Shown: in pieces, positions 52,411-63,063 of the stretch | Layout: every line of letters starts with the position of its first letter | How positions within the stretch are numbered: the stretch's first letter is position 1 | From: Parachlamydia sp. AcF125 | GTDB taxonomy: Bacteria > Chlamydiota > Chlamydiia > Chlamydiales > Parachlamydiaceae | Assembly (NCBI RefSeq): GCF_018342475.1 | Contig: NZ_JAEMUD010000005.1 | Span: 62,001-126,000, forward strand | Reading direction: 5' to 3' | Length of the DNA stretch: 64,000 bases | Notes under the pieces: model-generated | Told to the model about the DNA's origin: nothing | Database searches by the model: none | What the model saw: the letters and a program-made list of their open reading frames with translations, nothing else | Made by a program: the position numbers and the translations under genes

Positions 52411-54177
52411 CTAAAGAAAATGGCGGTTAGAGATATAAGAGAGTTTACCAAACGGCATGGACGCTTTGACCACATGAATTTCTTGTGGGTCTACCCATTT
52501 TTTGCTTAAAGAGCATTGAATTTGCCGTTTTTTCAAATGCACAGCAAGGTTACAGTCTGCAGGTAAAATGACCGTTTGGTTTTTACATTCCGCGCGCATT
52601 TTTTTAGCGATCTCTAAACGAATATCTCCTTGAGTCCCGTCGAGCTCAGTAAATAAAAATAAAGAAGGGCGTGCTTCATCTAGGAGCGTCATGCAGCCAA
52701 AATAGCCTAGGGAGTTTTCATTATAGCGGTGTTTACCATAATCGTGAGGAGACGTATTTCCCAATCCAGCAATAATGACGTCGCAATTTTTCAAGAAATT
52801 TCCCAAAGATGGAGACCAGGCGCCTCCTGAGTAGTACCCACATTTGATTTCTGAATAGGGAGCTTCCAAGAGTCGTAAATCTAATCGAATGCCTAATGTC
52901 TGAGAGGTTTTATCTTTTGCCACAGGAAAATAGTGGAGAACAATATCTTCATTCAGCTCAATTTTTTCCATGTCGGTTGAATCCACAAATAATTCAAGGC
53001 TGTGAACCGTGTTTCGCTCTTGCTTAAAGTGGGGTTTTAAAATAAGAGAGAGTTCTTGATAAGCTTTTTGATTTAAATAGTAGTGGATGATTTTCGGCTC
53101 TGTATCTAATCGATTCACTTTGTAGGCTAAGTCATAAATTTGCTTGATGCCAGCGTAGCAAAGGGGGCGATCTTGGGTAACAATCACATAATCAATATCG
53201 CGAATATGCAACCCTTGTTCATGAAAATGATGTAAGAAATGGACGCCAGGATTAATCGCGATCCCTTTTTCGTTCCAACGCAAATAAGAACCATATGTTT
53301 GACTATGTGGAGTATCCAAAAAAGGAAAGGGAGGTGGTGTATTTCCGCTCAAAAGAACTAGACAACCATCCTCAAGCTGTTTTCTTCTACTTAAGAGATT
53401 CTTATATTCGTTTAAAGACTTCGCTTGTAAGTCATAGTAATTTTGAATTTGAAGACGCAAAGGCTCCTCTCCTTGCAAATTGGGAGTCTCTTTTTGGGAG
53501 GAGGTTTTAGAGAAGGAGGAAACATCTCCTTCGGAAATAACAAAAGATCTCACAGGTTTTTCTTCTTCGTCCAAAAATAAATCTTCCGAAGTATCCGAAT
53601 GACTTTCAAAAATATAGTGAAGCTCATGTGCCCTTCTCTCACCAAGAGGGATAGCTAAATCGTTTGTAGAGGATAAAAGGGAAGCAGAGGAGTCTCCATT
53701 TTCTAAAGTTTGAAGTTTCTGCTGGATTTCCTGAACACTTTCTCGATGAGAATCGGAAGGCAATAATTCTTTAAGAAGGTTAAGCAAAGAATAGTCATTT
53801 GGAAAAAATTTAAGGGCTTTGCGGCTAAAGCTAATCGCTTTTTCTTGATTTCCAATAGACTTGGACACAAAGGCAGAGGCACGATAGCAAAAAAATTGGA
53901 AAAGAGGAATGGCTCTGGCTTGCAAATAATGTTTTAAAGCTAAGTCAAACTCTTGTTTAAAAAAGGCATATTCTCCTTTAAAGAACTCCTGATAAGAAGG
54001 GTCTTCGGTCCACTCTACCTGCTGCTCTTCGATGTATCTTAATAATTCTTCTAGAGCGCCTTCTTCTTTATTAAGGCGGATGGCATAGGTTTGAATTTGG
54101 TCTAGATAATTTTCGAATTTTTTTGTATCGACTAAAACTGTCATCCTCTTCACCTCTCTCTGAATATGCGATGGCAT
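52411..54177 (-). CDS. TPR domain plus metallo-beta-lactamase-fold-like protein, unknown
   Basis: A 588-residue protein. Residues about 45-130 look like tetratricopeptide repeats (YAFFKQEFDLALKHYLQARA; NQEKAISFSRKALKFFPNDY). A polar, S/E-rich linker spans about 140-240. The C-terminal part (about 270-588) has the strand pattern of a metallo-beta-lactamase fold: LSGNTPPPFPF, WNEKGIAINPG, IRDIDYVIVTQDRPLCYAGI. The site where the HxHxDH metal motif should stand reads TQDRPLCY, so zinc binding is unlikely as usual. Later DGTQGDIRLEI and ILPADCNLAVHL fit the last strands. The start could be ATG 54144 (MTVLVDTKKF), which has AGAGG nearby. Function unknown. Confidence 0.62.
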   Translation of the reverse strand: MPSHIQREVKRMTVLVDTKKFENYLDQIQTYAIRLNKEEGALEELLRYIEEQQVEWTEDPSYQEFFKGEYAFFKQEFDLALKHYLQARAIPLFQFFCYRASAFVSKSIGNQEKAISFSRKALKFFPNDYSLLNLLKELLPSDSHRESVQEIQQKLQTLENGDSSASLLSSTNDLAIPLGERRAHELHYIFESHSDTSEDLFLDEEEKPVRSFVISEGDVSSFSKTSSQKETPNLQGEEPLRLQIQNYYDLQAKSLNEYKNLLSRRKQLEDGCLVLLSGNTPPPFPFLDTPHSQTYGSYLRWNEKGIAINPGVHFLHHFHEQGLHIRDIDYVIVTQDRPLCYAGIKQIYDLAYKVNRLDTEPKIIHYYLNQKAYQELSLILKPHFKQERNTVHSLELFVDSTDMEKIELNEDIVLHYFPVAKDKTSQTLGIRLDLRLLEAPYSEIKCGYYSGGAWSPSLGNFLKNCDVIIAGLGNTSPHDYGKHRYNENSLGYFGCMTLLDEARPSLFLFTELDGTQGDIRLEIAKKMRAECKNQTVILPADCNLAVHLKKRQIQCSLSKKWVDPQEIHVVKASMPFGKLSYISNRHFL

Positions 54178-54559
54178 ACCGTTTGTTTCAGAATGCAGTA
54201 TAACTCGACGTTAATATTTTTTGCCTACCTTTTTATTCGGCAAGCTAGTTGAGAGTAAGGGGTGATTTAAATAATTGAGTTGATTTTTTTATTAATAAAC
54301 TCACTTTATAAGTAAAGTTAATTCCTGTCGAAGATAAGCTTGAGGCTAACATTCTTGTTTGAACTCAAGCGGCTATAGCATGGTGGATTTATCTTTAGCT
54401 TTTTGCTACAAAAATTTCGCCCTTAAAATTTCATCCAAAGGGTAGGCAAAAGATGTAGGAACGTAGGAAAAAGCCCTTTATTTTTTCAACCCGCTGGTAA
54501 AAAATTTAACCCCTACTAGCTCGAGGTTATTCTTTAAAGTTCGGGTATCAAGATTAAAT
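54178..54559. other. Intergenic stretch, no gene recognised
   Basis: 382 A/T-rich bases between two minus-strand genes. Only weak inverted repeats are seen (for example GAGTTGATT ... AATAAACTC). It must hold the promoter of the TPR gene and the end of the transcript of that gene's upstream neighbour; neither could be pinpointed. Confidence 0.45.
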
Positions 54560-55894
54560 TCAAGTGGGAATTCGTAAGGGCTCTCCCACTTTTAATGCAT
54601 CGGATTTTAAACGGTTGTATTTTTTTAAAGTCTCCACATCAACCTTGAAGCGCGCTGCAATTTTCCATAAAGTATCCCCTTCTTGTACAAAGTACAACCG
54701 ATTGGGAGAAGTGGGAGTGGCTTTTTTGACCACGACTTTTGCAGGTGGCTGTTTCACCATAGGCGCTATCGGTACCTCTTTAGCAATCGAGGTTTTTTCA
54801 ATCATGGGGGGTATCGTAGGCTCTTTTATTTTTACTTCGGCTACTTCCTGGGTCCCACTTTTTTGGGGCATAAAACGGGCTAATGCGGCTTGATGCGTGT
54901 ATTTTTCGGGAATTGGTTCACCTGCCTGCTCGTAGAGACGGCGAGCGGCGAGCTCCCACACAGCATCGCTTCTAGGGCTAGCCAGAAGGTCAAGGGCGAA
55001 CTGCTCTGTAAGAGGGCTCTTTTCTTTGAGTAGCCGTAAAACTTCTAATACATGACAATCATTGAGCTTTTTCAGCGCAAATAAACCATCTGTCTTTAAA
55101 ATCAATTGAGCAGCAGTAGGGGAGTTTTGCTGAATATAATCGAGTAAAAACCGTTGCCTGCGAGCTACAGAAAGGTCCTGAGAAACTTTTTGTTGTTGTA
55201 AAAAAGCCGAAAGCAATAGCCAGTTTCCCTCAATCAAAACTTGCAAAAGCTCTTTCTTTGGAATGGCCACCTCAGCGCGATTGAAAAGCATTTCGACAGC
55301 TAAAAATTCTTGGGTTAAATAAAAGGCATCAGCTAGGGAAGGATCATGTTGTCCCTTTGCTTTTTGCAATAAAAGAAAAAGCCCCTCTGAAGTCATCGGC
55401 CACTGTTCAGTGAGAGCGTAGCGCATAATAGCCTGATAATGAACATCTGTTAGCCCAGGGTAGACGTAAATTTTTTCTGTTTTTTTTCCTGATTCACTCT
55501 CAAAAGCGATCGTCCTTTGTTGGGCGGGTTGAGGAAGGCCCAATAAAGCTTTAGTGAGATCGAAATAATGAAAGGTGACAAGGCAGCCTACAGCCAAATC
55601 TCTTTGTGTGTATCCATTTTCGACCAGTTGTTTATTTCCAAGTTTGGTTAAAAGCTGTTGTAAGGACATTTTTTGGAAATGGCGAATCATTTCGCCATTG
55701 CTTTTGTCCATAGCTAAAGGGGGTTGAAGAGAGTGCAAATCGGCAGGCTTTAATTCACAATAAGGAGTGGGCGGGCGTTCTTTGACAACCCAGTAGATAA
55801 ATAGGGCAGTAAGGCCAATATTCAAGGCAAAACTGAGAATCAAAGCTTGGCTTAATCTTCGAATTTGATGAAGGTATTTTTTAGTTGTGGACAT
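54560..55894 (-). CDS. Membrane-anchored LysM protein, chlamydial conserved
   Basis: A 444-residue protein with one N-terminal membrane helix (about residues 16-37, ALILSFALNIGLTALFIYWV). A long helical middle part of unknown fold follows. A proline/lysine-rich linker (about 345-395) comes next, and finally one LysM peptidoglycan-binding domain (YFVQEGDTLWKIAARFKVDV, then LKKYNRLKSDALKVGEPLRI). It probably reaches from the inner membrane to peptidoglycan and may take part in division or wall organisation; this fits with mreB two genes upstream. The gene order mreB-pck-LysM is also that of animal chlamydiae as I recall it. Confidence 0.85.
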   Translation of the reverse strand: MSTTKKYLHQIRRLSQALILSFALNIGLTALFIYWVVKERPPTPYCELKPADLHSLQPPLAMDKSNGEMIRHFQKMSLQQLLTKLGNKQLVENGYTQRDLAVGCLVTFHYFDLTKALLGLPQPAQQRTIAFESESGKKTEKIYVYPGLTDVHYQAIMRYALTEQWPMTSEGLFLLLQKAKGQHDPSLADAFYLTQEFLAVEMLFNRAEVAIPKKELLQVLIEGNWLLLSAFLQQQKVSQDLSVARRQRFLLDYIQQNSPTAAQLILKTDGLFALKKLNDCHVLEVLRLLKEKSPLTEQFALDLLASPRSDAVWELAARRLYEQAGEPIPEKYTHQAALARFMPQKSGTQEVAEVKIKEPTIPPMIEKTSIAKEVPIAPMVKQPPAKVVVKKATPTSPNRLYFVQEGDTLWKIAARFKVDVETLKKYNRLKSDALKVGEPLRIPT

Positions 55895-55918
55895 GGGTTA
55901 AGAGAGAGCCAAAAATAG

Positions 55919-57736
55919 TTATGCAGCGTTTAATCTTTCTTCTAAGGCATGGAGTTCATCGCGAATACCTGTTGGAAGTTTATCCCCGAATAAATTGAAG
56001 TAACCTGCTAGCTCTGCTACTTCTTTTTTCCATTCTTCTAGGCTGACATGCAATAAAGCTTCGACAGCCTCCTTGGAAATATTTAATCCAGTCAAGTCCA
56101 AGCTATCAGGGGTTGGCGTAATTCCAATGGTAGTTTCAAGCCCTTTTGCTTTTCCAGAGGTTCTGTCAAAAATCCATTTAAGAACACGGCAATTTTCGCC
56201 ATAACCTGGCCAGAGCCATTCTCCCTCCGCATTTTGACGAAACCAATTTACATAGTAGATCTTAGGAAGTTTTTTTGCTTTTTTGGAATGCCCTATATTT
56301 AGCCAGTGTGCAAAATAATCTCCCATATTGTATCCACAAAAAGGAAGCATGGCAAAAGGATCATGGCGTAATTTCCCCACTTCGCCTGTAGCTGCAGCGG
56401 TTGTTTGGGAGGAAATGCTTGCTCCAAGAAAAGTCCCGTGGCTCCAGTTAAAAGATTCATACACAAGGGGAACGACTGAGGAGCGACGCCCGCCAAAAAG
56501 GATAGCAGAAATAGGAACACCCTTAGGATCTTCCCAAGCCGGATCCATAATGGGGCATTGGGAAGCTGGCACTGTGAAGCGTGCATTTGGATGCGCCGCT
56601 TTCTCGTTTGAACTAGGAGTCCAGCTCTGTTTCAGCCAGTTAACCAAACGTGCAGGAGGGCTTTTTGTCATCCCTTCCCACCATACGTCTCCCTCATGTG
56701 TGTGTGCTACATTTGTAAAAATGGTGTTTTTGCTAATAGTTTTCATGGCATTCGGGTTTGATTCTACCGAAGTGCCAGGAGCGACTCCAAAAAAGCCGGC
56801 TTCTGGGTTTATAGCATACAGCTGCCCATCCTCACCAAATTTCATCCAGGCAATGTCGTCTCCTACCGTCTCAACCTTCCAACCCGGTAGGGTGGGCGTT
56901 AACATCGCCAGATTTGTTTTTCCGCAGGCACTGGGAAAAGCTGCAGCGAAATATTTTTTTTCTCCCTGAGGATTTGTGAGGCTCATGATGAGCATATGCT
57001 CAGCTAGCCAACCTTCATCTCGGGCGATGACGGAGGCGATACGCAGAGCAAAGCATTTTTTCCCCAATAAGGCATTCCCCCCATATCCACTGCCAAAAGA
57101 CCAGATCGCACGTTTTTCAGGAAAATGAGCGATATATTTCTCGGTTGGATGGCAGGGCCATGGAATGTCTTTTTTTCCCTTTGTTAGGGGATAGCCTACC
57201 GAATGCATGCAAGGGACAAAATGCCCATGGCCTAAAACGTCTAGAACTTTTTTACCTATACGTGTCATAATGCGCATATTGCAAACCACGTAAGGTGAGT
57301 CTGTAATCTGAACTCCAACGTGAGCAATATTGGATCCCAAGGGGCCCATGCTGAAAGGGATCACGTACATCGTTCTTCCAGCCATACAACCTTTAAATAA
57401 ATTTTTAAGGGTTGCAAGCATTTCACGAGGAGCTTTCCAATGGTTTGTAGGACCTGCATCCTCTTTTTTTTCGGAGCAAATAAAGGTTCTTTCTTCGATG
57501 CGCGCCACATCCGCTGGATCGGAACTGCACACATAGCTATTAGGGCGTAAAATGGGATTAAGTTGCTGCCATTTCCCCTCTGCCATCATGCTTTGGCAAA
57601 GGGTTTCATATTCTTGTTCTGAACCGTCGCAAAGGTGTACATGTTTTGGCTGGCAAAGTTGAATGGCATCTTGAACCCACTGAATGAGAGCTTTGTTGCT
57701 TGTCCATTTCTCCAAAAAATCGGTTTTAAGAGCCAT
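55919..57736 (-). CDS. pckG: Phosphoenolpyruvate carboxykinase (GTP)
   Basis: Converts oxaloacetate plus GTP to PEP, GDP and CO2, linking the TCA cycle to sugar synthesis. It has 605 residues, the normal size of the GTP-dependent class. Motifs are the mobile-loop segment [16 protein letters not shown] (kinase P-loop), [16 protein letters not shown] (metal site), [27 protein letters not shown], and RMIVPFSMGP-type [13 protein letters not shown]. It lies 35 bases downstream of mreB. Chlamydiae use this enzyme together with pyruvate kinase around PEP. Confidence 0.96.
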   Translation of the reverse strand: MALKTDFLEKWTSNKALIQWVQDAIQLCQPKHVHLCDGSEQEYETLCQSMMAEGKWQQLNPILRPNSYVCSSDPADVARIEERTFICSEKKEDAGPTNHWKAPREMLATLKNLFKGCMAGRTMYVIPFSMGPLGSNIAHVGVQITDSPYVVCNMRIMTRIGKKVLDVLGHGHFVPCMHSVGYPLTKGKKDIPWPCHPTEKYIAHFPEKRAIWSFGSGYGGNALLGKKCFALRIASVIARDEGWLAEHMLIMSLTNPQGEKKYFAAAFPSACGKTNLAMLTPTLPGWKVETVGDDIAWMKFGEDGQLYAINPEAGFFGVAPGTSVESNPNAMKTISKNTIFTNVAHTHEGDVWWEGMTKSPPARLVNWLKQSWTPSSNEKAAHPNARFTVPASQCPIMDPAWEDPKGVPISAILFGGRRSSVVPLVYESFNWSHGTFLGASISSQTTAAATGEVGKLRHDPFAMLPFCGYNMGDYFAHWLNIGHSKKAKKLPKIYYVNWFRQNAEGEWLWPGYGENCRVLKWIFDRTSGKAKGLETTIGITPTPDSLDLTGLNISKEAVEALLHVSLEEWKKEVAELAGYFNLFGDKLPTGIRDELHALEERLNAA

Positions 57737-57771
57737 TATGTTTCCTTACCTCTACCTGCAGAGATTTCAAT

Positions 57772-58872
57772 CTAGGAATTTGCCATGGATTTACGTTTCT
57801 TAAACTTGTCCAAATACTCTAAAGCCTTGCCAGTTCCTAAACAAACAGAGAGTAATGGATTGGGAGCTGTAATAACGGGAAGACCTGTTTCTTTAATTAA
57901 CAGTTTATCTAACCCTTTCATCAAAGCACCTCCCCCCGTAATAACCATCCCCCTTTCTACAAGGTCTGCTGCAAGTTCTGGAGGGCATTTTTCCAACGTT
58001 AATTTAACATGCTCAATAATTTGCTGATTAGGCTCGGCTAAGCATTCCCGAATTTCCACCGAGTTAATTCTTTTGGTGACAGGAAGACCTGCTACCTGGT
58101 CGCGACCGCGAACTTCCATCTCCAGTTCATTCTCTCCTAAAGGATAGGCAGAACCAATGGTCATCTTAATTTCTTCAGCTGTGCGTGGACCAATCATTAA
58201 ATTGTAGGTGCGACGCATGTAATTGATGATACATTCATCAAATTCATCTCCGGCGATGCGCAAAGAACGGGATTCGACAATTCCCCCCAGAGAGATGATA
58301 GCAATTTCGGTTGTTCCTCCTCCAATATCAATGATCATGCTAGCTGCAGGTTGATGAACGGGGAGGTCTACTCCGATCGCGGCCGCCATGGGCTCTTCGA
58401 TGAGAATCACCTCTTGAGCTCCGGCATGTAGAGCAGCATCTTCAACGGCACGTTTTTCTACTCCCGTAATTCCAGAAGGGACCGCGATGAGAATTTTAGG
58501 TCGAAACAAACTTCTAGAAGGCGTCACGCGCTTAATTAAGGCTTTTAACATCCCTTCAGCAATTTCAAAATCTGCTATGACCCCGTCTTTCATCGGGCGC
58601 ACGGCGTGAATACGGCGTGGAGTACGACCTAGCATATCTTTTGCTTTATGGCCGACGGCTAAGACTTCGTTTGTGGAGGAATCTACTGCCACAACAGAGG
58701 GCTCAGCAAGCACAATTCCCTTGCCTCTGACGAAGACGAGGGTATTGGCGGTTCCTAGATCGATTCCGATATCATTTGAAAATGCTCCTCTAAATTTATT
58801 GAGATGCCCGAAAGCAGAGCGGTACATTGTGTCAAATGACTCTTTCAATCCAGATGGGTTTTTTTTACTCAT
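57772..58872 (-). CDS. mreB: Rod shape-determining protein MreB
   Basis: Bacterial actin homologue. In chlamydiae, which lack FtsZ, MreB organises the division septum and peptidoglycan ring. Motifs are the phosphate loop [53 protein letters not shown] and [16 protein letters not shown]. The 366 residues include an N-terminal extension of about 30 ([20 protein letters not shown]) compared with E. coli, a feature also reported for chlamydial MreB. It lies between the SNF2 helicase gene and pckG on the same strand. Confidence 0.96.
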   Translation of the reverse strand: MSKKNPSGLKESFDTMYRSAFGHLNKFRGAFSNDIGIDLGTANTLVFVRGKGIVLAEPSVVAVDSSTNEVLAVGHKAKDMLGRTPRRIHAVRPMKDGVIADFEIAEGMLKALIKRVTPSRSLFRPKILIAVPSGITGVEKRAVEDAALHAGAQEVILIEEPMAAAIGVDLPVHQPAASMIIDIGGGTTEIAIISLGGIVESRSLRIAGDEFDECIINYMRRTYNLMIGPRTAEEIKMTIGSAYPLGENELEMEVRGRDQVAGLPVTKRINSVEIRECLAEPNQQIIEHVKLTLEKCPPELAADLVERGMVITGGGALMKGLDKLLIKETGLPVITAPNPLLSVCLGTGKALEYLDKFKKRKSMANS

Positions 58873-58902
58873 AATTTATTCCAAAGAGTGAATCTGATTA
58901 AG

Positions 58903-61900
58903 TTAAACTTGCAAAAGCTCCAACACTTCTTCCCAGGTCAATTTGGCAATCGCTTCTTCGTCGCAACTGACAACTTTTTTGACATGGCCTTCTTTTTGTT
59001 GCTGAAGCTGCAAGATTTTCTCTTCGATGGTTCCCAAGGTAATCAGCTTATAGGACAATACCGATTTCTTTTGCCCTAAACGGTGTACTCGGTCTGTGGC
59101 CTGGTTTTCAACGGCAGGATTCCACCACATATCATAGTGAATCACTGTATCCGCCCCAATAAGGTTGAGACCTGTACCTCCAGCTTTGAGAGAAACAAGG
59201 AAGATGGGGATATTTTCATCTTCGTTGAATTTTTTTACAATATTCAAACGATTTTTACTCGAGCCATCTAAGTATTCAAAAGGAATACCTTGTGAAGATA
59301 AATCGTCACGGATGATGTTGAGCATTCGTGTATACTGGCTAAAAATAACTGTCTTGTGCTTTCCTTCGATTAACGTAGGAATAAGCTCCATTAACATATC
59401 ATATTTAGAAGAGTCGCCTCCTTCAGGTTTTTCCTTGGCAAAAATCGCAGGGTGACAGCAAATCTGTTTCAAACGTGTCAGAGTAGCCAATACATGGATT
59501 TGAACTTTATCAAATCCCTCTTTTCTGACAAGCTGGGAGAGTTCCTCTCGAGCAGATTGAGCGTAAGAGCGGTAAAGTTCCTGCTGTGTTTCTGAAAGAT
59601 GACAATGATACACAATTTGAGATAAAGGTGGAAGCTCAGATAAAACATCTTGCTTCATGCGGCGCAAGATAAAGGGAGAAACTTTGCGGCGCAAGATTTC
59701 CAGATTTTTCCCTTGATTGGTATGAGGATTGCGAATATAGCGTTCCACAAATCTGTCGAAAGTGCTTAATAAGCCAGGCATTAAGAAGTCAAACAAACTC
59801 CAAAGTTCTTCCAGTGAGTTTTCAATAGGAGTTCCTGTTAAGACTAATCGGTGGGTTGCCTGCAACATTTTGACAGATTTAGCATTGCGGGTCCCTCTGT
59901 TTTTAATGTGTTGGGCTTCATCGAGAATGCAGTATCTAAATTTGAAATTTTGGTAGTGTTCAATATCTTTTTGTAGAAGAGTATAAGAGGTAACAACGAT
60001 ATCAAAGTTTTTAATGTTTTTAATGAGCTTTTTACGTTGCGCGGGGGAGCCATCTACAGGGAGAGTTTTCAGCTGGGGATTAAATTTAGAAAATTCTTCT
60101 TTCCAATTGTATACTAAAGAAGTTGGACAAACGACAATGGAAATAGAATCTGGATAGTCAATTTTGCTTTGGGTCACTGCGATAATCGCTTGTAATGTTT
60201 TTCCAAGCCCCATATCGTCAGCCAAAATTCCGTTAAGGTGCATATGGCGTAAGCGTTCGAGCCAATTGACCCCTTCCACTTGATATTCACGCAATTTAGC
60301 ATGGATAATTTCGGGAACTTGTTTAGCTTGAAATGTTTGTTTACCAAGCATTTGCTGCTGAACTTCGCGCAATTTATCTGTCATAGAAAACTCAATGGGG
60401 AGCCCTTCGAAATTGCTTGCATCCAGACTTGCCAAACTCCATAAAGGTCTTTCTTCTTCATGGTTTGTGAGAAGGTTTATGCCAATTTCATCAAATATTT
60501 CGACCACTGGAGCGAGCTTATCTAGGTCGAGTACTAGAATTTTGAGAGTCTTAAAGCTGCTCTCATCCTCGACCCGCGTCTTTCTTTTTGAAGTTTTTCC
60601 GCGGGAAAGTTCGATAAATGTTTTTTTAGAAGATAAGCATTCCCAAAGTAAATCAACAGTCACGCCATTTAAATAGCCGTTTACTTTTAGGTCTACTTTA
60701 TAGGTATCCATTCTTTCTGTTTCGGAAAGATGCAATTTGAATGTGGTATTGTCGTAGATAAACTGATCGAGCAAATTAGATGGGCAGTTAAATTTGACTC
60801 GATGTTGATTGCGCGGAATGACTTCTGTCATGAATTCCACAATTTTTTTATCGGACTTACAAACGTGGCAGTGTTGGGCCCCATCATAGGTAAAGTCTTG
60901 GAAAAGATCGTTTAAAATTTTCTGTTCTTCCGTTAAATTGCGTGCCAAGATCCCTTCTGGCTTCACGAAAGACATGATCTCTTGAATAGTGAGTTGGCTG
61001 GAAGAAGAAGGCACTTTTGTTTGCCCGTATACAAACTCGACGGTAGCTTCTAATACACCGTTGAGATAGTGGATATCGCATTCGGCGACAAGTTTTCCCG
61101 TAAAAGGAAGGGTCACGAATTTCTCGATGATTTCATTGTTGCTGACATTGGCAAATCGCATGAGTTCTGGTAGCGAGTTTTCGACAAATGTGCCGAAGAG
61201 AGGTTCAGGAATAGTGATATCTCGGACGACTGAGATGTTGCGCAAATGTTTGCGTTTGATCAAGGTAGGAAATCGATAGTAGGTGTGGTTTAAAATCATG
61301 CCGGGTTTGCAGCATTCGAAAAGACGTGCTTCTTGTAAAGTCACAATCCCTTGATCGATGAGAAGAGTGGGTTTAAAGAGGATTTTGGGATCTGAGGCAG
61401 TAAAATACTCAAGCTCAAATTGGAGATTAGCGGGGGCTGGGGAAAATCGGAGAGGTTCTTCTAGGCTTCCGCTGTAGAGACATGGCATTGTTTTCAGCTT
61501 GGAATCATCCGTCAACACGGATCCTGTAGTGCTTAATCGTTGTATGACAGATTCATACACCTGCGCCAAAATTGTGCCAAACGTTTCGCTGTCAAGCGTG
61601 GCAAGGCGCTGGGCTCTGTCTACATGGGTTTCAGGAAAGCGGGCAAAATCCATAATGCTTTTAAGGAGGAAGGCGCTTTCGTCATCAAATGATTGAAGAG
61701 TAAAATAATAGCGTTTATTTCCAATATAGAGCGGTTCGCTATAGCGTACGGCATTTAAAAAATCCCGAATTACCGGAATGATTAAAGGCTTTGATCGAAA
61801 GGGTAAGCGTAAGGCGAGTTGTATTTCGGCCGCATGGAAAGTATCCGACGCATTGCCAGAGGTGGTAAAGACAACAGCTAGCTCGGCTTTATCTAGAGTG

Positions 61901-62403
61901 AGCTCTTCTTCAGGTAGAAAAAAAGGAGACTGTCCTAAAACTTGTGAGGCGCTTATGTATTCTTCTAATAACTCTTTTTGTTGTTTTTTTCCTTTTCTAA
62001 CTCCTTCTTTTTGGGCAGCCTCTTTGAATGTCTTGCGCAAAGTGTCTTTTTCTTTCTCATTGAAAGTATGCGTTTTTTCCAAGTCTGTTTCTTTCGAGTA
62101 TTCCACCACCATTCCGTCAAATTGTTCTTCAAGATAAAAAAGGACGGCAGCTAAATGCTGGCAATCATATTTATAAGGGCAATCGCAATCTGAATCCAAG
62201 GTTGAGGAGTCGTGCCGACTAATCTCGATTTCACATTGATATTTATTGTCAAACGCACCAAGAACGCCACAGTGAACGCGAACAGTTTGGGGGGTGAGAC
62301 TGACAATTTTTGCTGAAACAACCATGCCCTTGGCGTTCAAGTCTTTTCCTTCATTTAATATATTGGGCGAATAGTCTTTTTTTAATTTGCGAAAATTTAG
62401 CAT
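58903..62403 (-). CDS. SNF2-family helicase with N-terminal SWIM zinc finger
   Basis: A 1166-residue SWI2/SNF2 protein. Residues about 68-95 hold a SWIM finger (CDCPYKYDCQHLAAVL: CxC...CxH). The bacterial SNF2 region follows and then the two helicase lobes: DDMGLGKTLQA (motif I), VVCPTSLVYNW, the DEAQ box in CILDEAQHIKN, LTGTPIENSLEELWSLFDFL, and in lobe two VIFSQYTRMLNI, SLKAGGTGLNLIGADTVIHYDMWWNP and ATDRVHRLGQKK (motif VI). Animal chlamydiae carry the same gene beside mreB. It may remodel or translocate along DNA bound by chlamydial histone-like proteins, which is inference. ATG 62403 preceded by AGAGAG is preferred to GTG 62409. Confidence 0.93.
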   Translation of the reverse strand: MLNFRKLKKDYSPNILNEGKDLNAKGMVVSAKIVSLTPQTVRVHCGVLGAFDNKYQCEIEISRHDSSTLDSDCDCPYKYDCQHLAAVLFYLEEQFDGMVVEYSKETDLEKTHTFNEKEKDTLRKTFKEAAQKEGVRKGKKQQKELLEEYISASQVLGQSPFFLPEEELTLDKAELAVVFTTSGNASDTFHAAEIQLALRLPFRSKPLIIPVIRDFLNAVRYSEPLYIGNKRYYFTLQSFDDESAFLLKSIMDFARFPETHVDRAQRLATLDSETFGTILAQVYESVIQRLSTTGSVLTDDSKLKTMPCLYSGSLEEPLRFSPAPANLQFELEYFTASDPKILFKPTLLIDQGIVTLQEARLFECCKPGMILNHTYYRFPTLIKRKHLRNISVVRDITIPEPLFGTFVENSLPELMRFANVSNNEIIEKFVTLPFTGKLVAECDIHYLNGVLEATVEFVYGQTKVPSSSSQLTIQEIMSFVKPEGILARNLTEEQKILNDLFQDFTYDGAQHCHVCKSDKKIVEFMTEVIPRNQHRVKFNCPSNLLDQFIYDNTTFKLHLSETERMDTYKVDLKVNGYLNGVTVDLLWECLSSKKTFIELSRGKTSKRKTRVEDESSFKTLKILVLDLDKLAPVVEIFDEIGINLLTNHEEERPLWSLASLDASNFEGLPIEFSMTDKLREVQQQMLGKQTFQAKQVPEIIHAKLREYQVEGVNWLERLRHMHLNGILADDMGLGKTLQAIIAVTQSKIDYPDSISIVVCPTSLVYNWKEEFSKFNPQLKTLPVDGSPAQRKKLIKNIKNFDIVVTSYTLLQKDIEHYQNFKFRYCILDEAQHIKNRGTRNAKSVKMLQATHRLVLTGTPIENSLEELWSLFDFLMPGLLSTFDRFVERYIRNPHTNQGKNLEILRRKVSPFILRRMKQDVLSELPPLSQIVYHCHLSETQQELYRSYAQSAREELSQLVRKEGFDKVQIHVLATLTRLKQICCHPAIFAKEKPEGGDSSKYDMLMELIPTLIEGKHKTVIFSQYTRMLNIIRDDLSSQGIPFEYLDGSSKNRLNIVKKFNEDENIPIFLVSLKAGGTGLNLIGADTVIHYDMWWNPAVENQATDRVHRLGQKKSVLSYKLITLGTIEEKILQLQQQKEGHVKKVVSCDEEAIAKLTWEEVLELLQV

Positions 62404-62409
62404 TGTCAC

Positions 62410-62890
62410 TCTCTGAAAATTTAGGTTAAAGAGCCTTTAAAAGTGCTCATACAACGGGAAATTTAGTGGAAAATTTGCAGTTTTTCACTATCTTTTAGCT
62501 TTTTTCCTATGTGAACGCAATCAAAAAAAGCGAAGAGGCTAAAAAAAAATGCCATTTTTTTTCTAGGATTTTTTTGTGGGGTTTGGTTTGTGTTTGGTAT
62601 TAATTTTCAATTTGTTAGACTTAATTGCAAGCAAAAGGATTTTTGTTTGGAATAAGTTGGGAAAAGAATACTTTTGGTAAGTTTTGGTATAAAACATTTG
62701 GGTGTGGGTAAGGAGGCATGCCAGGATTGGGATGTGGTTTTAATGGGATATAAATAAATGTTTTAGGAAGGTTTTTTAAAAAAAGCGTTGAAGTTAAGAC
62801 GTCTTGAGAAATATCTAAAAAAATCTTGAAAGATAATTAGCAGGGTCAGTATGGTGAAAATTAAAGAGCAAAATTCTTAAATTCCCCACC
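62410..62890. other. Cytosine-poor non-coding stretch
   Basis: About 480 bases without a gene between the divergent helicase and tRNA/tig units. From about 62575 to 62815 the plus strand has very few C residues and is rich in T and G (for example GTTTGGTTTGTGTTTGG). It is followed by a strong terminator, so it might be transcribed as a small RNA; no known RNA family is recognised. Confidence 0.4.
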
Positions 62891-62947
62891 GTCGGTTCTA
62901 AGTCAAAGTTTCCTCCATTCTTTGGTTTAGAACCGACACTTTTTTTC
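62891..62947 (+). terminator. Strong terminator with no gene in front of it
   Basis: GTCGGTTCTAA (62891-62901) pairs perfectly with TTAGAACCGAC (62927-62937). An inner CAAAG/CTTTG stem extends it, and ACTTTTTTT follows. There is no plus-strand coding gene for several kilobases upstream. Confidence 0.85.
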
Positions 62948-62975
62948 GTTGTTTTAAAACCTTAATCAAAAAATG

Positions 62976-63004
62976 TTGCCGAAAAAATCTAGCCCTCCTA
63001 TACT
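62976..63004 (+). promoter_or_regulatory. Promoter of the tRNA-Gly cluster and possibly tig
   Basis: TTGCCG (62976-62981), 17-base spacer, TATACT (62999-63004). The first tRNA begins 60 bases after the -10 box. It directly follows the preceding terminator. Confidence 0.75.
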
Positions 63005-63063
63005 CGTCGCTTAAATCAAATGAGGTGTAGGTAAAGCCCTACAGAGTTAATTTAGATGTAATT

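Noticed and set aside
56328-56969. 213-codon plus-strand frame inside pckG
   Set aside because: Antisense to strongly conserved PEPCK sequence; no independent support.
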